Below, piece by piece: positions 7,859-16,829 of a stretch of DNA of 64,000 bases. Origin of the DNA: Dehalococcoidia bacterium (lineage in GTDB: Bacteria; Chloroflexota; Dehalococcoidia; DSTF01; JACRBR01). The position numbers and the translations under genes are program-made. The notes under the pieces are model-generated. The model was not told the DNA's origin and did not search any database. It worked only from the letters and a program-made list of their open reading frames with translations. Positions within the stretch are counted from its first letter, which is position 1. Every line of letters starts with the position of its first letter. Location of the stretch: assembly GCA_021462855.1 (NCBI GenBank), contig JAJTXQ010000014.1, positions 106,042 to 170,041 of the forward strand. The letters are read 5' to 3'.

Positions 7859-9394
7859 CTAGCGCGCCAGTTCCGCGCCGCCGGCGACATGTGGCCCCTC
7901 CGGCGCCGCGCCATCGCCCGCCGACGGCGCGCGGGCGAACTCCGCCGGCACCGGCGACGAGGCGGGCGCTGCCCGCTCCGCTTCCACATCGTCGACCATG
8001 TCGAGGCCGATGCGGTCACACAGCGCGCGGAACGCCTCCTCGGTCCAGCGCCCGAGCGCATCGACATCGCCCGGCACCTTCTTGTCGATCGTGTACGAGA
8101 ACGCCAGGTCGCGGTCGTAGCTCATCACCGCCAGGCTCAGGCCCATGCGCCAGCCGAGCGGCACCCACGGGTAGTGTTCGACCAGGCGGTGGCCCATGCA
8201 GTACAGCGGCACCAGCGGGCCCGGCACGTTCGTGCAGATCAGGTTGGAGATCGTGTTCGGCATCGACAGGTTGTGGCCGACGAACGCCTGGGTCAGCGGC
8301 GGCAGGGCGCCGAGCAGCGACGAAAGCGCGTCGAGCCCCTGCGCCTGCCCCGACGATTTCAGCGACGAGATCTCGCCGTGGATCAGGTCGAACCGCTCGA
8401 GCGGGTCACGCACACCGACGGGCAACGCCGCGAGCATGAACGACACGCGGTTGCCCAGCGTGTCCCCTTCATCCTCCGACCGCACGTTGACCGGCGTCGT
8501 CACGCGCAGGGTCGTGTGCTCGGTGTGCTGGCCCAGCGACTCGAGGTACCGCCCGATCGCGCCCGCCAGCGTCGTCAGCACGACATCGTTGATCGTGCCG
8601 CCGAGCATCTTCGACGCCGCGCGCACATCCTGGAACCGCACGCGTCCCCACGACAGCCGGTCGGGCGATGTCAGCTTGTGGTTCCACGGCGTAGCGGGCG
8701 CAGGCACCGACAGGTACGTCCCTGCCCTGCCGAACGCGCTCACCATGCGCTCCGCACGGCGCAGGGAGCCCAGCGGGTCGAGCCACGCCATCATCACGCG
8801 CTCCGCGAAGCGCATCTGCTCGAGCATCCGCTCGGCGATCGCATCGGTGAACTGCGACGCGGCGTCGGGCGCCGCCGCGGCCTTCTTGCGCGGCTTGCGG
8901 CGCGGCTGCTGCGGCTGCGGCTCGAAGTCCAGCAGCGCGGCGAGCAGCTCGACGCCGCTCACGCCATCGACCATGCAGTGGTGCACCTTGGCGATGTGCG
9001 CCGTCCGCCCTCCTGCCAGCCCGGTGATCAGCTTCATCTCCCACAGCGGCTTGTTCCGCTCGAGCGGCCGCGCGAAGAACTCGCCGGCGGTCGCCCGCAG
9101 CTGCGCGTCATCGCCCGGCTTGTCGAGGTGGATCTGCCCGAGATGATTGTGGATGTCGAACTCCGGGTCATCGATCCACGCGGGGTGCACGAGACCGAGC
9201 GGCGCCGGCATCAGCCGCTGCTTGTATCGCGGCACGAGGTCGATGCGCCGGTCGACGTGCTCCACCCACTTCGCATACGGGATGTGCCCCTCGTAGATCC
9301 CGACCGACGCGACGTTCAGCGGGAACTCCGGCCGCTCGAAGTTGATGAACGCCGCGTCTTCAAAGCTCAGTCTTCGCGCAAGGTCACGTTCCAT
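7859..9394 (-). CDS. Wax ester synthase/diacylglycerol acyltransferase (WS/DGAT)
   Basis: A 511-residue acyltransferase. The catalytic motif HHxxxDG is present as HHCMVDG at 138-144. The second conserved region GGTINDVVLTTLAG and the C-terminal block around SNLICTNVPGP match the bacterial WS/DGAT family, which transfers fatty acyl groups from acyl-CoA to fatty alcohols or diacylglycerol to make storage lipid. Translation starts at an ATG preceded by AGGAGGG, only 18 bases after the stop of the upstream binding-protein gene. It therefore appears to be the last gene of the importer run. Acceptor specificity (alcohol or diacylglycerol) cannot be told. Confidence 0.88.
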   Translation of the reverse strand: MERDLARRLSFEDAAFINFERPEFPLNVASVGIYEGHIPYAKWVEHVDRRIDLVPRYKQRLMPAPLGLVHPAWIDDPEFDIHNHLGQIHLDKPGDDAQLRATAGEFFARPLERNKPLWEMKLITGLAGGRTAHIAKVHHCMVDGVSGVELLAALLDFEPQPQQPRRKPRKKAAAAPDAASQFTDAIAERMLEQMRFAERVMMAWLDPLGSLRRAERMVSAFGRAGTYLSVPAPATPWNHKLTSPDRLSWGRVRFQDVRAASKMLGGTINDVVLTTLAGAIGRYLESLGQHTEHTTLRVTTPVNVRSEDEGDTLGNRVSFMLAALPVGVRDPLERFDLIHGEISSLKSSGQAQGLDALSSLLGALPPLTQAFVGHNLSMPNTISNLICTNVPGPLVPLYCMGHRLVEHYPWVPLGWRMGLSLAVMSYDRDLAFSYTIDKKVPGDVDALGRWTEEAFRALCDRIGLDMVDDVEAERAAPASSPVPAEFARAPSAGDGAAPEGPHVAGGAELAR

Positions 9395-9412
9395 CGCACC
9401 CTCCTGTGACCG

Positions 9413-10651
9413 TCAATCCTTCGTCGTCTCGAAATCCAGCGGTTCGCCGAAGGTCATCCACTTGCCATCCGTCACCCGCACGTACACCTCGATCTCGAAC
9501 GGCCGGTGGTCGTCCTCGCTGAAGCTCACGGGCTGCAGGCACACCGAGCACTGGTACTTCCTGATGCTCTCCAGCGCCTCCACGAACGACTCGCGCGTGA
9601 TGTCCGCCCCCGCGCGCTTCAGCCCCTCGACCGTCAACTCTCCCACGATATACCCGTACAGCGTAAGGTTACTCACGGGCACCTGCGGCGCGTACTGCTT
9701 CAGGTTCGCAAGGTACTCCTGCACGCCCGGGTAATCGGTCTCGTGCGCCTGGTGCCCGAACAGCACGCTGACGATGCCCTCGGAGTTCTCCGCGCCCGCC
9801 AGCTCGAGGAACAGCTCCGTCGCGTCAACGCCCGTCACGATGATCGGCACGTCCCAGTTCAGCACCTCGCGCGCGGTCTTGACCAGGCTCGCGGCCGGCG
9901 GCGGGATGGCATACGTGGCGATCACCTCGGCGCCCGCGTTCTTCAGCCGCTGCGTCTGCGCCGTGACGTCCCATTGCACCGACTCGTACGTCTCGCGCGC
10001 TACGATCTCGACGTCGCTGCCCTCCAGCCCGCGCTTGATGCCCTCCTCGCCCTCGTAGCCGAACTCGTTGTTCTGCAGCAGCAGCCCGAGCTTCTTTCCG
10101 GCGTGCTCCTTCGCGATGTACTGCCCGAGCATCTCGCCTTCCTGCATGTACACCGGGTTGCCGCCAAAGCGTGTCGGCACGACAGGATCCGACCACCGCG
10201 ACAGCCCCGACGAGATGAACAGGTCCGGGATCTTGCGCTCCTCCAGGTACTTCCACACGGACAGGTGCGTCTCCTCGCCGAGCCCGCCGACGATGCCGAA
10301 CACCTTGTCCTGCTCAACGAGCTTGCGCACGACCTCGACCGTGTCCGACGGGTTGTAATGGTCGTCGCCCGAGATCAGCGTCACCTTTCGGCCATGCACG
10401 CCGCCCTCGCTATCGTTGATGTAGTCGAAGTACGCGCGGATGCCGTCGGCGATCGGCGCGTACGCCGCCGCGGGGCTCTGGCTCAGCGGGATGTGGATGC
10501 CGAACTTGATCTCGGTGTCGCTGATGCCGGTGCGGTCGCCGCCTCCGCCGCCACCGTCATCCTCCGTGCTCGCGCACCCGAGCGGGATGAGCAGCGCCGC
10601 GGCAAGGAGCAGCGGCCGGAGCCTGTGCGCAACGAGGCGTGTAGCGTTCAT
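9413..10651 (-). CDS. LivK-type periplasmic-binding lipoprotein, copy 1
   Basis: 412 residues from an ATG at 10651. The signal sequence is LRPLLLAAALLIPLG followed by Cys26, a lipoprotein lipobox of slightly unusual composition (PLGC), with a Gly/Asp-rich linker after it. The rest is a type I periplasmic-binding fold of the Leu/Ile/Val-binding class (DTEIKFGIHIPLSQ, VRKLVEQDKVFGIVGGLGEE). It closely resembles the next gene upstream along its length, so the two arose by tandem duplication. A conserved CSVC pair near residue 370 is shared as CTIC in the second copy. It should capture the importer's ligand outside the membrane. Confidence 0.87.
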   Translation of the reverse strand: MNATRLVAHRLRPLLLAAALLIPLGCASTEDDGGGGGGDRTGISDTEIKFGIHIPLSQSPAAAYAPIADGIRAYFDYINDSEGGVHGRKVTLISGDDHYNPSDTVEVVRKLVEQDKVFGIVGGLGEETHLSVWKYLEERKIPDLFISSGLSRWSDPVVPTRFGGNPVYMQEGEMLGQYIAKEHAGKKLGLLLQNNEFGYEGEEGIKRGLEGSDVEIVARETYESVQWDVTAQTQRLKNAGAEVIATYAIPPPAASLVKTAREVLNWDVPIIVTGVDATELFLELAGAENSEGIVSVLFGHQAHETDYPGVQEYLANLKQYAPQVPVSNLTLYGYIVGELTVEGLKRAGADITRESFVEALESIRKYQCSVCLQPVSFSEDDHRPFEIEVYVRVTDGKWMTFGEPLDFETTKD

Positions 10652-10655
10652 CGCA

Positions 10656-11903
10656 TCACTCCGGCGTCGACTCGAACCCAACGGGCTCGCCGAACTCTAC
10701 CCACTTGCCACCCTCGACCTTCACGTACACCTCGACCTCGAATGGCCGGTGGTCGCTGTCGCTGAAGTTCACCGGCACGAGGCAGATCGTGCACCTGAAC
10801 CCGCGGATCGACTCCGTCGCCTCGATCAGCTTGTCGCGCGTGAGGTCGCGGCCGGCCTTCTGCAGCGCTTCGACCATCAACTCGCCCATCGCCTGGCCGA
10901 GGATCGTCAGGTTGCTGGGCTCGGCGCCGCCGCCATACGTCTTCATGATCTCGGCGTGCTTCTGGATGCCGGGGTCATCGGTCTGGTACGCCTGCTTGCC
11001 GAACACCACGCTGATCACGCCCTCGGCGTTCTCCGCGCCGGCGAGGGAGATGAAGATATCCGTCGCGTCGACACCCGTCACGACGATCGGCACATCCCAG
11101 TTCAACACCTCGCGGGCCACCTTCGCAACGTTAGCGCCCTGGGGCGGAAGCGTGTACGCAACGAGCAGGTCGGCGCCCTCGTTCCTGGCGCGCTGGACGT
11201 GCGACGTGAGGTCCGTTTCGAGCGACTCGTACGCCTCCCGCGCGACGATCTCGACGCCGCTTCCCTCGATCCCCTCCCTGATGCCGCGCTCGCCGTCGGC
11301 GCCGAAATCGTCGTTCTGCAGGATCAGCGCCACCTTCGCGTCCGGGTGCTCCTTCGCGATGTACTGGCCCAGGATCTTGCCCTCCGTGATGTAGTCCGGG
11401 TTGCCGCCGAACCGCGTCTTGACCACCGGATCCGTGAACTTCGCCGCGCCCGACAGCACGAACATGTCCGGCACGCCGCGCTCGACGAGGAAGTTGGCCG
11501 CCGCGCTGTGCGTCGCCGTGCCGAGCCCGCCGATGACCGCAAACACCTTGTCCTGCTCGACGAGTTTGCGCACCACCTCCGCCGTATCGGACGGCGTGTA
11601 GTGGTCGTCCTCGACGATCAGGCGGATCTTCCGGCCGTGCACGCCGCCCTGCGCGTTGATGTAGTCGAAGTATCCCTTCATGCCGGCGGTGGCGATCGGC
11701 GAGTACGCGGCCGCCAGGTGCTGGCTGAGCGGGAAGTGCGTGCCGAGCACGATCTCCGTGTCGCTGACGCCCGGCGATGCGCCGCCATCGCCGCCATCCT
11801 CCTCGCTCGTGCATGAAACGGCGCCAAGCAGGCCCGCCGCGAACAGCGCGAGCGCCAGCGCCCGGATGAGGAAGTTGCCGCCCGCGCGGCGCGAGATATC
11901 CAT
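10656..11903 (-). CDS. LivK-type periplasmic-binding lipoprotein, copy 2
   Basis: 415 residues from an ATG at 11903 that follows GGAGCAAAT. The signal peptide ALALALFAAGLLGAVS leads to Cys31, so this is also a lipoprotein, followed by SEEDGGDGGAS. The binding domain matches copy 1 block for block (VSDTEIVLGTHFPLSQ, VRKLVEQDKVFAVIGGLG, DVPIVVTGVDAT). The four-base spacing to copy 1 and ten-base spacing to livM make an operon. Differences between the copies cluster in loops near the expected ligand cleft (GAAKF versus GLSRW), so they may recognise different ligands for the same permease. Confidence 0.87.
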   Translation of the reverse strand: MDISRRAGGNFLIRALALALFAAGLLGAVSCTSEEDGGDGGASPGVSDTEIVLGTHFPLSQHLAAAYSPIATAGMKGYFDYINAQGGVHGRKIRLIVEDDHYTPSDTAEVVRKLVEQDKVFAVIGGLGTATHSAAANFLVERGVPDMFVLSGAAKFTDPVVKTRFGGNPDYITEGKILGQYIAKEHPDAKVALILQNDDFGADGERGIREGIEGSGVEIVAREAYESLETDLTSHVQRARNEGADLLVAYTLPPQGANVAKVAREVLNWDVPIVVTGVDATDIFISLAGAENAEGVISVVFGKQAYQTDDPGIQKHAEIMKTYGGGAEPSNLTILGQAMGELMVEALQKAGRDLTRDKLIEATESIRGFRCTICLVPVNFSDSDHRPFEVEVYVKVEGGKWVEFGEPVGFESTPE

Positions 11904-11913
11904 ATTTGCTCCT

Positions 11914-13038
11914 TTACTCGGCGTGGTCACTTGTCGCGTCCAGCGCCGGGTCAGCGTCACCACCACGACCGCGAAGAAACATCCGCGCCGCCCGCCGCCA
12001 CGGCGCACGCCCGCGCAGCTCGTCGACAAAACCGACGAACCCGCGCGGCATGAAGACCATCGTGATGATCAGCAACAGCCCGTACAGCGCGCCGCGCAGC
12101 GTCTCCGACGACTGCTCCTCGCCGGGCACGATCTTCCCCGGCAGCCCGAGCAACCCGAGCGAAGCGCTCAGGTCGACCAGGTCGTTTCGGAACGTCATCA
12201 CCGTCGCGCCGAACACCGTGCCGGCGATCGACGTGAGCCCGCCCAGCACGACCATCACGAGCATCGTGATCGACAGGTTGACGTCGAACGTGTCCGGGCT
12301 CATGAACGCCTCGGTGAACACGAACAGCCCGCCGCCGATGCCCGCGTAGAACGCGCTCAGCGAAAACGCGAGCATCTTGTACAGCGGCACGTTCACGCCC
12401 ATCTGCTGCGCGCCGACCTCGCTGTCGCGCAGGGCGATGAACGCGCGCCCGGTGTGGCTATGCGTGATGTTCCACGCCAGCACCGCCATGATCACCGCCG
12501 GCGTCATGCAGGCGAAGTACAGCCACTGCCGGTCGGTCATGAACCCCTCGACCACCGCTGGCGCCCGCGGCGTGGAGAGCAGGATGCCCGAGACGCCGCC
12601 CGTCCACTCGCGGATGCCGTTGAGTTTCAGGATCTGTGGCAACGCCAGCATCATCGCAAGCGTGGCGATCGCGAGATACGGTCCGGTGAGCCGCAGCGCC
12701 GGCACCCCCAGCACGAAGCCGATCGCGCCGGTGAACAGCCCCGCCGCCAGCACCGCGAAGACCACCGGCACGCCGAACTCGTGCATCAGCACGGCCGTCG
12801 TGTACGCGCCGATCGCCACGAGCGCGCCGTGTCCGAGCGAGATCTGGCCGCTGTAGCCCGTCAACAGGTTCAACCCGAGCAGGATCACCAGCCAGATCGC
12901 AAGCCGCGTCACCTGGAACGTACGGAACGGATCGAGCACCTGGTTGAACGGCTGGATCCGGTACAGGTATGGGAAGGCGACCAGGAACGCCAGCAACGCC
13001 ACGAGCGCGATGTTGCGGCGCGTCAGCACGCTCTCCAT
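11914..13038 (-). CDS. livM: Branched-chain amino acid-type ABC permease LivM
   Basis: 374 residues and many hydrophobic helices. The hallmark LNLLTGYSGQISLGHGALVAIGAY, the segment typical of LivM, lies about residue 57 onward. It starts at an ATG inside the livH stop (TGATG at 13040), so it is coupled to livH; a GTG one codon earlier is also possible. The C-terminal tail after residue 340 is basic and acidic with no membrane segment (RGRAPWRRAARMF), which is longer than needed for the permease and may be cytosolic. It forms the membrane channel with LivH. Confidence 0.88.
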   Translation of the reverse strand: MESVLTRRNIALVALLAFLVAFPYLYRIQPFNQVLDPFRTFQVTRLAIWLVILLGLNLLTGYSGQISLGHGALVAIGAYTTAVLMHEFGVPVVFAVLAAGLFTGAIGFVLGVPALRLTGPYLAIATLAMMLALPQILKLNGIREWTGGVSGILLSTPRAPAVVEGFMTDRQWLYFACMTPAVIMAVLAWNITHSHTGRAFIALRDSEVGAQQMGVNVPLYKMLAFSLSAFYAGIGGGLFVFTEAFMSPDTFDVNLSITMLVMVVLGGLTSIAGTVFGATVMTFRNDLVDLSASLGLLGLPGKIVPGEEQSSETLRGALYGLLLIITMVFMPRGFVGFVDELRGRAPWRRAARMFLRGRGGDADPALDATSDHAE

Positions 13039-13922
13039 CACACTCTCCGCTTCACTTCGCGGCCGAGCAGGCCGGTTGGCCGCACGACGAGCACCACGAC
13101 GATGGCGACGAACGCCACCGTGATGTCGATGCTGCCCGTGTGCGGGCTGACGTACGTGCCCGCCATGTTCTGCGTCACGCCCAGCACGAGACCGCCAATG
13201 ATCGCGCCGGGAAGGCTGTTCAGCCCGCCCAGCACCGCCGCGGCGAACGCAAAGATGATCACGCCGAACATCATGCTCGGCTGCAGCGCCAGGATCGGCG
13301 CCAGCAGCATCCCCGCCACAGCGCCGACCGCGGCCGACAACGCCCAGCCGATGCTCAACATCTGCCCGACGTGGATGCCCACCATGCGCGCCGCCGCCGG
13401 GTTCTCCGCCGCCGCGCGCATCGCCAACCCGACCTTTGTGTAGTTCAGAAACACGAACAGGATCGCCATGATCGCCAGCGACATGCAGAAGATGCCGATG
13501 TTCAGCCGGCTGATCGTCACCGTGCCGACGACCAGCGGCGAACCGTCGAACACCGCCGGCGACGGGAACGGCCGCGGCACGCCGCCCCAGCGCCAGAGCG
13601 CCAGCGAGTTGAACACCGTGAACAGCCCCAGCGTGATGATGACGGAGTTCAGCACCGGCGCGCCCTCGACGGGGCGCAGCACGAACCGCTCGAGCGCCGC
13701 GCCGATCGCAGCGGACACGACCAGCGTCACGAAGAACGCCGGCCAGAACGACATCTGCCCCAGGAACGCCCAGGCGATGAACGTCGAGAACATCGCCATC
13801 TCGCCCTGGGCGAAGTTCACGATCCGCGTCGACTGGTAGATCAGGACGATCGCCAGCGCGAGCACCGCGTAGACGCTGCCGGTGGAAAGCCCCGTGGCCA
13901 CCTGCTGGATGAACTCACCCAT
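13038..13922 (-). CDS. livH: Branched-chain amino acid-type ABC permease LivH
   Basis: 294 residues with about eight hydrophobic helices. The N-terminal block GLSTGSVYAVLALAIVLIYQ and the following STRIVNFAQGEMAMF are the family signature of LivH. It begins the permease part of the run; the CoA-transferase gene ends 145 bases upstream. The start at 13922 has only a modest GAGGGTG upstream. A much better ribosome site (AGGAGAA) lies further up in front of an out-of-frame ATG at 13969. Confidence 0.88.
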   Translation of the reverse strand: MGEFIQQVATGLSTGSVYAVLALAIVLIYQSTRIVNFAQGEMAMFSTFIAWAFLGQMSFWPAFFVTLVVSAAIGAALERFVLRPVEGAPVLNSVIITLGLFTVFNSLALWRWGGVPRPFPSPAVFDGSPLVVGTVTISRLNIGIFCMSLAIMAILFVFLNYTKVGLAMRAAAENPAAARMVGIHVGQMLSIGWALSAAVGAVAGMLLAPILALQPSMMFGVIIFAFAAAVLGGLNSLPGAIIGGLVLGVTQNMAGTYVSPHTGSIDITVAFVAIVVVLVVRPTGLLGREVKRRV

Positions 13923-14067
13923 AGCGCACCCTCGCGCGCCGGCGGCTGCGACGCCCGCGCTTCACTCATGTGTATGTTCTCCTGCGGCGGCGCCCGGGTC
14001 ACGGGCCATTCCGCCCGCCCCGCCCGTCCGATCGGTGGCGCGCGTCATACCTCCCGATACGTTGGCC

Positions 14068-15378
14068 CTACAGGTGCACCAGGCGGGAAGCCTCGGACCG
14101 CAATTCTGCGCGAAAATCCGGGTGCGCCACCGCGATCAACTCCTCCGCGCGCTCCCGCAGCGTCTTCCCGCGCATTGTCGCGATTCCGTGCTCCGTCACG
14201 ATGTAGTCGACGAACGTCCGGGGGGTCGTCACGGCGCTCCCCGGCGGCAGCACCGGCAGGATGCGCGAGCGCCGCACGCCGTCCACCAGCGAGCTCGACG
14301 GAAGGGCGATCACCGACCGGCCGCCCTCGCACACCGACGAGGCGATGGCGAACGTCGTCTGACCGCCCGGGCCGCTATACACGCGCCCGTTCAGCGTCTC
14401 CGACGTGATCTGTCCGGTGATGTCGATCTGCAGCGCGTTGTTGATCGTCACGAAGTTCCGCAGGCGCACGAGCGTCGGCAGGTCATCGGTGTGCGTGAAG
14501 TCCCACAGCTCGAACGCCGGGTTCATGTGCGCGTACGCCAGTTCCTCGGCGGGCAGCGCCGCGAACGCCGAGCCAACCACCTTGCCGCGCGCGACATCCT
14601 TGAACCGCCCGGTGACGACGCCTTTCTTCACCAGGTCGACCCCCCCGCCGGGGATCAGCTCCGTCTGGATCCCCAGGTCGTGCTTGTCGTCGAGGTACAT
14701 CGCCATCGCCGTGGTCACGTCGCCGAGCCCCATCTGGATCGTGTCGCCGTCGTTGATCAGCTCCGAGGCGATCAGCGTGCAGATGACCTCCGCCGCCTCC
14801 ACCACCTCCGGGCTGCGCTCAGGTACGGCGACCGTCGCCGGCGCAGCGGCCGCCCCCTCGCACAGGTAGTCGACGTTCGAGATGTGCAGGTAGTTCTCGC
14901 CGTACGTGCGGATCATCCGCTCGTCGACCTCGCAGATGATGTGCTTCGACAGCTCCGCGGCGGTGCGGCTCAGCCAGATCGCGCTGCCGTAGCTCATGTA
15001 GCCGTTCGCGTCGGGCGGCGACGTCCTGACCAGCATGACGTCGATCTTGCCCATCGTCTCCTTGATCCACGACTGGCGGAAGTTCGCCACCGGCTCGTAG
15101 TCGCCGATGCCGTTGTTCAGGTGCCCGCGGTCGGCGGCGCTGCTGAACACCGTGACGAGCCGAAACGCCTCCGGCGCGGACGACCAGTCGAACGGCGCGA
15201 TGTAGTGAAACAGCGTGACGTCGCGCAACTCCGGCGCACGGCGCAACAGCGCCTCGCACAGCAGCTGCGACGTGCTGTTGAACATGCCGGCGTACACATG
15301 GTGCCCCGGCTCGACGATGCGCACCGCATCGTCGACGGATACCAGCTTGTCGGCGTGCCGCCGCCGCCAGTCGATCAT
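14068..15378 (-). CDS. Acetyl-CoA hydrolase/CoA-transferase family (4-hydroxybutyrate CoA-transferase-like)
   Basis: 436 residues, a normal length for class I CoA-transferases of the AcH1/AbfT type. The N-terminal half carries VEPGHHVYAGMFN. The C-terminal half has the catalytic-glutamate block HDLGIQTELIPGGG with Glu240, and the glycine-rich VYSGPGGQTTFAIAS that binds CoA. The family moves CoA between acetyl-CoA and a short acid such as 4-hydroxybutyrate or butyrate. The gene follows an alpha/beta hydrolase by 24 bases and precedes the liv permeases, so it may activate the acid brought in by the importer. That link is inference. Confidence 0.85.
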   Translation of the reverse strand: MIDWRRRHADKLVSVDDAVRIVEPGHHVYAGMFNSTSQLLCEALLRRAPELRDVTLFHYIAPFDWSSAPEAFRLVTVFSSAADRGHLNNGIGDYEPVANFRQSWIKETMGKIDVMLVRTSPPDANGYMSYGSAIWLSRTAAELSKHIICEVDERMIRTYGENYLHISNVDYLCEGAAAAPATVAVPERSPEVVEAAEVICTLIASELINDGDTIQMGLGDVTTAMAMYLDDKHDLGIQTELIPGGGVDLVKKGVVTGRFKDVARGKVVGSAFAALPAEELAYAHMNPAFELWDFTHTDDLPTLVRLRNFVTINNALQIDITGQITSETLNGRVYSGPGGQTTFAIASSVCEGGRSVIALPSSSLVDGVRRSRILPVLPPGSAVTTPRTFVDYIVTEHGIATMRGKTLRERAEELIAVAHPDFRAELRSEASRLVHL

Positions 15379-15402
15379 GCCAATCCTCCCCTGCCGCCCC
15401 TG

Positions 15403-16209
15403 CTACCAGTCGATGCTGCGCGCGAACGACCGCAGCGCCCGCGTGTACGCCTCCGGCTGCTCGAGGTTCGCGACGTGCCCGGCGCGATGCACGAGCTGCA
15501 GCCGGGCATCCTGCGCCGCGGCGAGGAAGATGAGCTCACCGAGACGGTACAGCGTGTCGCGCTCGCCATTCAGCAGCAACACCGGTCCCGGGTACTCCTT
15601 CAGCTTGCGCCGAAAATCCTTGCCACGCAGGTGCTGCAGCGCGTCGATCATCGCCTGGAAGTAGAAGCCGGCGTCGATCTGCTCCTCGGCGAGCTCGTCG
15701 CCGTAGCGCACGCGGAAGTTCATGCTGTTCACGTAGCTCAGCCACCGATCGCCGAGCGCGCGCGAGAACAGCGCCATCGTCGGCGGCACGACGGCGAGCA
15801 CGCCGCGCGGGTTCGCGCTGCACCCCGTCAGGACGAGGCCCGCCACCTTCTCCGGCACACGCTGCGCGAGCTCGATCGCGACATAGCCGCCGAGCGACAC
15901 GCCGGCGACGAGCGCGCGACCGCCGGCATGCTCCTCGATCACCTGCTCGACGCGCGTCGCCGCGTCCTCGAGCGTGAACCGCGACGCGCTGTCCGACCCG
16001 TGCCCCGGCAGGTCCGGCGCGATGCAGCGGTACGCATCCGACAGGGTGCGCATCTGCGGCAGCCACTGCTTGCGCGTCACACGGATGCCGTGCACGAACA
16101 CGATCGGCGCTCCGCGCGCGGGCCCCGCAACGTCAACCGACGGCGCGGTCTCGCCTCCTGCGCCGGCCGCCTCGGGCTCTGTCCGCACGGGGTGCAATTC
16201 CACGTTCAT
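15403..16209 (-). CDS. Alpha/beta-fold hydrolase
   Basis: 268 residues. The oxyanion strand FVHGI is at 38-42, the nucleophile elbow GVSLGG has Ser105, and the catalytic histidine is in RAGHVANLEQPE near the C-terminus. This is a complete serine-hydrolase triad layout of the type found in carboxylesterases and ring-cleavage-product (meta-cleavage) hydrolases. The N-terminal 30 residues are acidic and probably disordered. It is the first gene of the minus-strand run that includes the CoA-transferase, liv permeases and wax synthase. No specific substrate can be given. Confidence 0.78.
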   Translation of the reverse strand: MNVELHPVRTEPEAAGAGGETAPSVDVAGPARGAPIVFVHGIRVTRKQWLPQMRTLSDAYRCIAPDLPGHGSDSASRFTLEDAATRVEQVIEEHAGGRALVAGVSLGGYVAIELAQRVPEKVAGLVLTGCSANPRGVLAVVPPTMALFSRALGDRWLSYVNSMNFRVRYGDELAEEQIDAGFYFQAMIDALQHLRGKDFRRKLKEYPGPVLLLNGERDTLYRLGELIFLAAAQDARLQLVHRAGHVANLEQPEAYTRALRSFARSIDW

Positions 16210-16335
16210 GCCTGTACGCTACACACGGGCCCGCCCGCCCGGCATGGATGATCGGCGGAACGCGGAGTGCCGGATGGCCCTACGTACGTTCGCCCCTGCT
16301 TGTCACCATGATCGCAGGGGCAGAGGAGGTACACC

Positions 16336-16608
16336 ATGGCGCCGGACACATCCGCGGACGGGGAGCAGGCGCACCACGCGCACCCGGTCGAAGCGCCGCC
16401 CGTCGAGTCGCCGCCGCATGCGAGCGACGTCGGCGGCGCGTTCGTCTCGATGGCCACGCGGCCGGGCACCGGCGGCGGCGGGTCCATCTTCCTCGAACGC
16501 GCGGCGTACCTGCCGTTCGCCCGCCTGCTCTCGCAGCCGTGCATCGAGTTCCTCTCGTGGCCGTTCCTCGTGCTCGACCGAATGCGCGGCCACCGCAAGC
16601 AGGACTGA
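16336..16608 (+). CDS. Hypothetical 90-residue protein
   Basis: Starts at an ATG preceded by AGAGGAGG, a strong ribosome site. The first 30 residues are rich in His, Ala and Pro (EQAHHAHPVEAPPVESPP) and look disordered. The second half holds one moderately hydrophobic stretch (IEFLSWPFLVLDRM) that may touch a membrane. No family is recognised. It runs ahead of aspS with 221 bases between and a GC-rich hairpin in the gap. Confidence 0.55.
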   Translation: MAPDTSADGEQAHHAHPVEAPPVESPPHASDVGGAFVSMATRPGTGGGGSIFLERAAYLPFARLLSQPCIEFLSWPFLVLDRMRGHRKQD

Positions 16609-16627
16609 CCCGCGCCGGATATTGAGC

Positions 16628-16648
16628 CGCGCCGGCGGCGCCGGCGCG
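16628..16648 (+). terminator. GC-rich hairpin after the 90-residue gene
   Basis: A 9-base perfect stem (CGCGCCGGC / GCCGGCGCG) with a GGC loop, 20 bases past the stop codon of the gene ending at 16608. No U run follows, so it is a weak intrinsic terminator at best and could simply be a GC-rich palindrome. Confidence 0.3.
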
Positions 16649-16829
16649 CACGCAGCATCCCGATCCCGGATCGCCGCTCCACGGCGCCCATGCCGTCGCG
16701 CCGGCGACGCGCCCGCACGGCGCCTGGCCGCAACGCCCCCGCCGCGCGCGTCGTTGCATCGCGGCCTACCCGGCGCGGCACGCGCGCCGGTACACTGTGC
16801 CACGCCCGATGCCCAACCCAGGAGGAGAC

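Noticed and set aside
13882-16251. A 789-codon plus-strand frame opposite the CoA-transferase and hydrolase
   Set aside because: Antisense shadow of two clear enzymes.
16609-16829. T-box or other riboswitch upstream of aspS
   Set aside because: No specifier loop or T-box core (no AGGGUGG-type sequence); only a GC hairpin and a weak -10.
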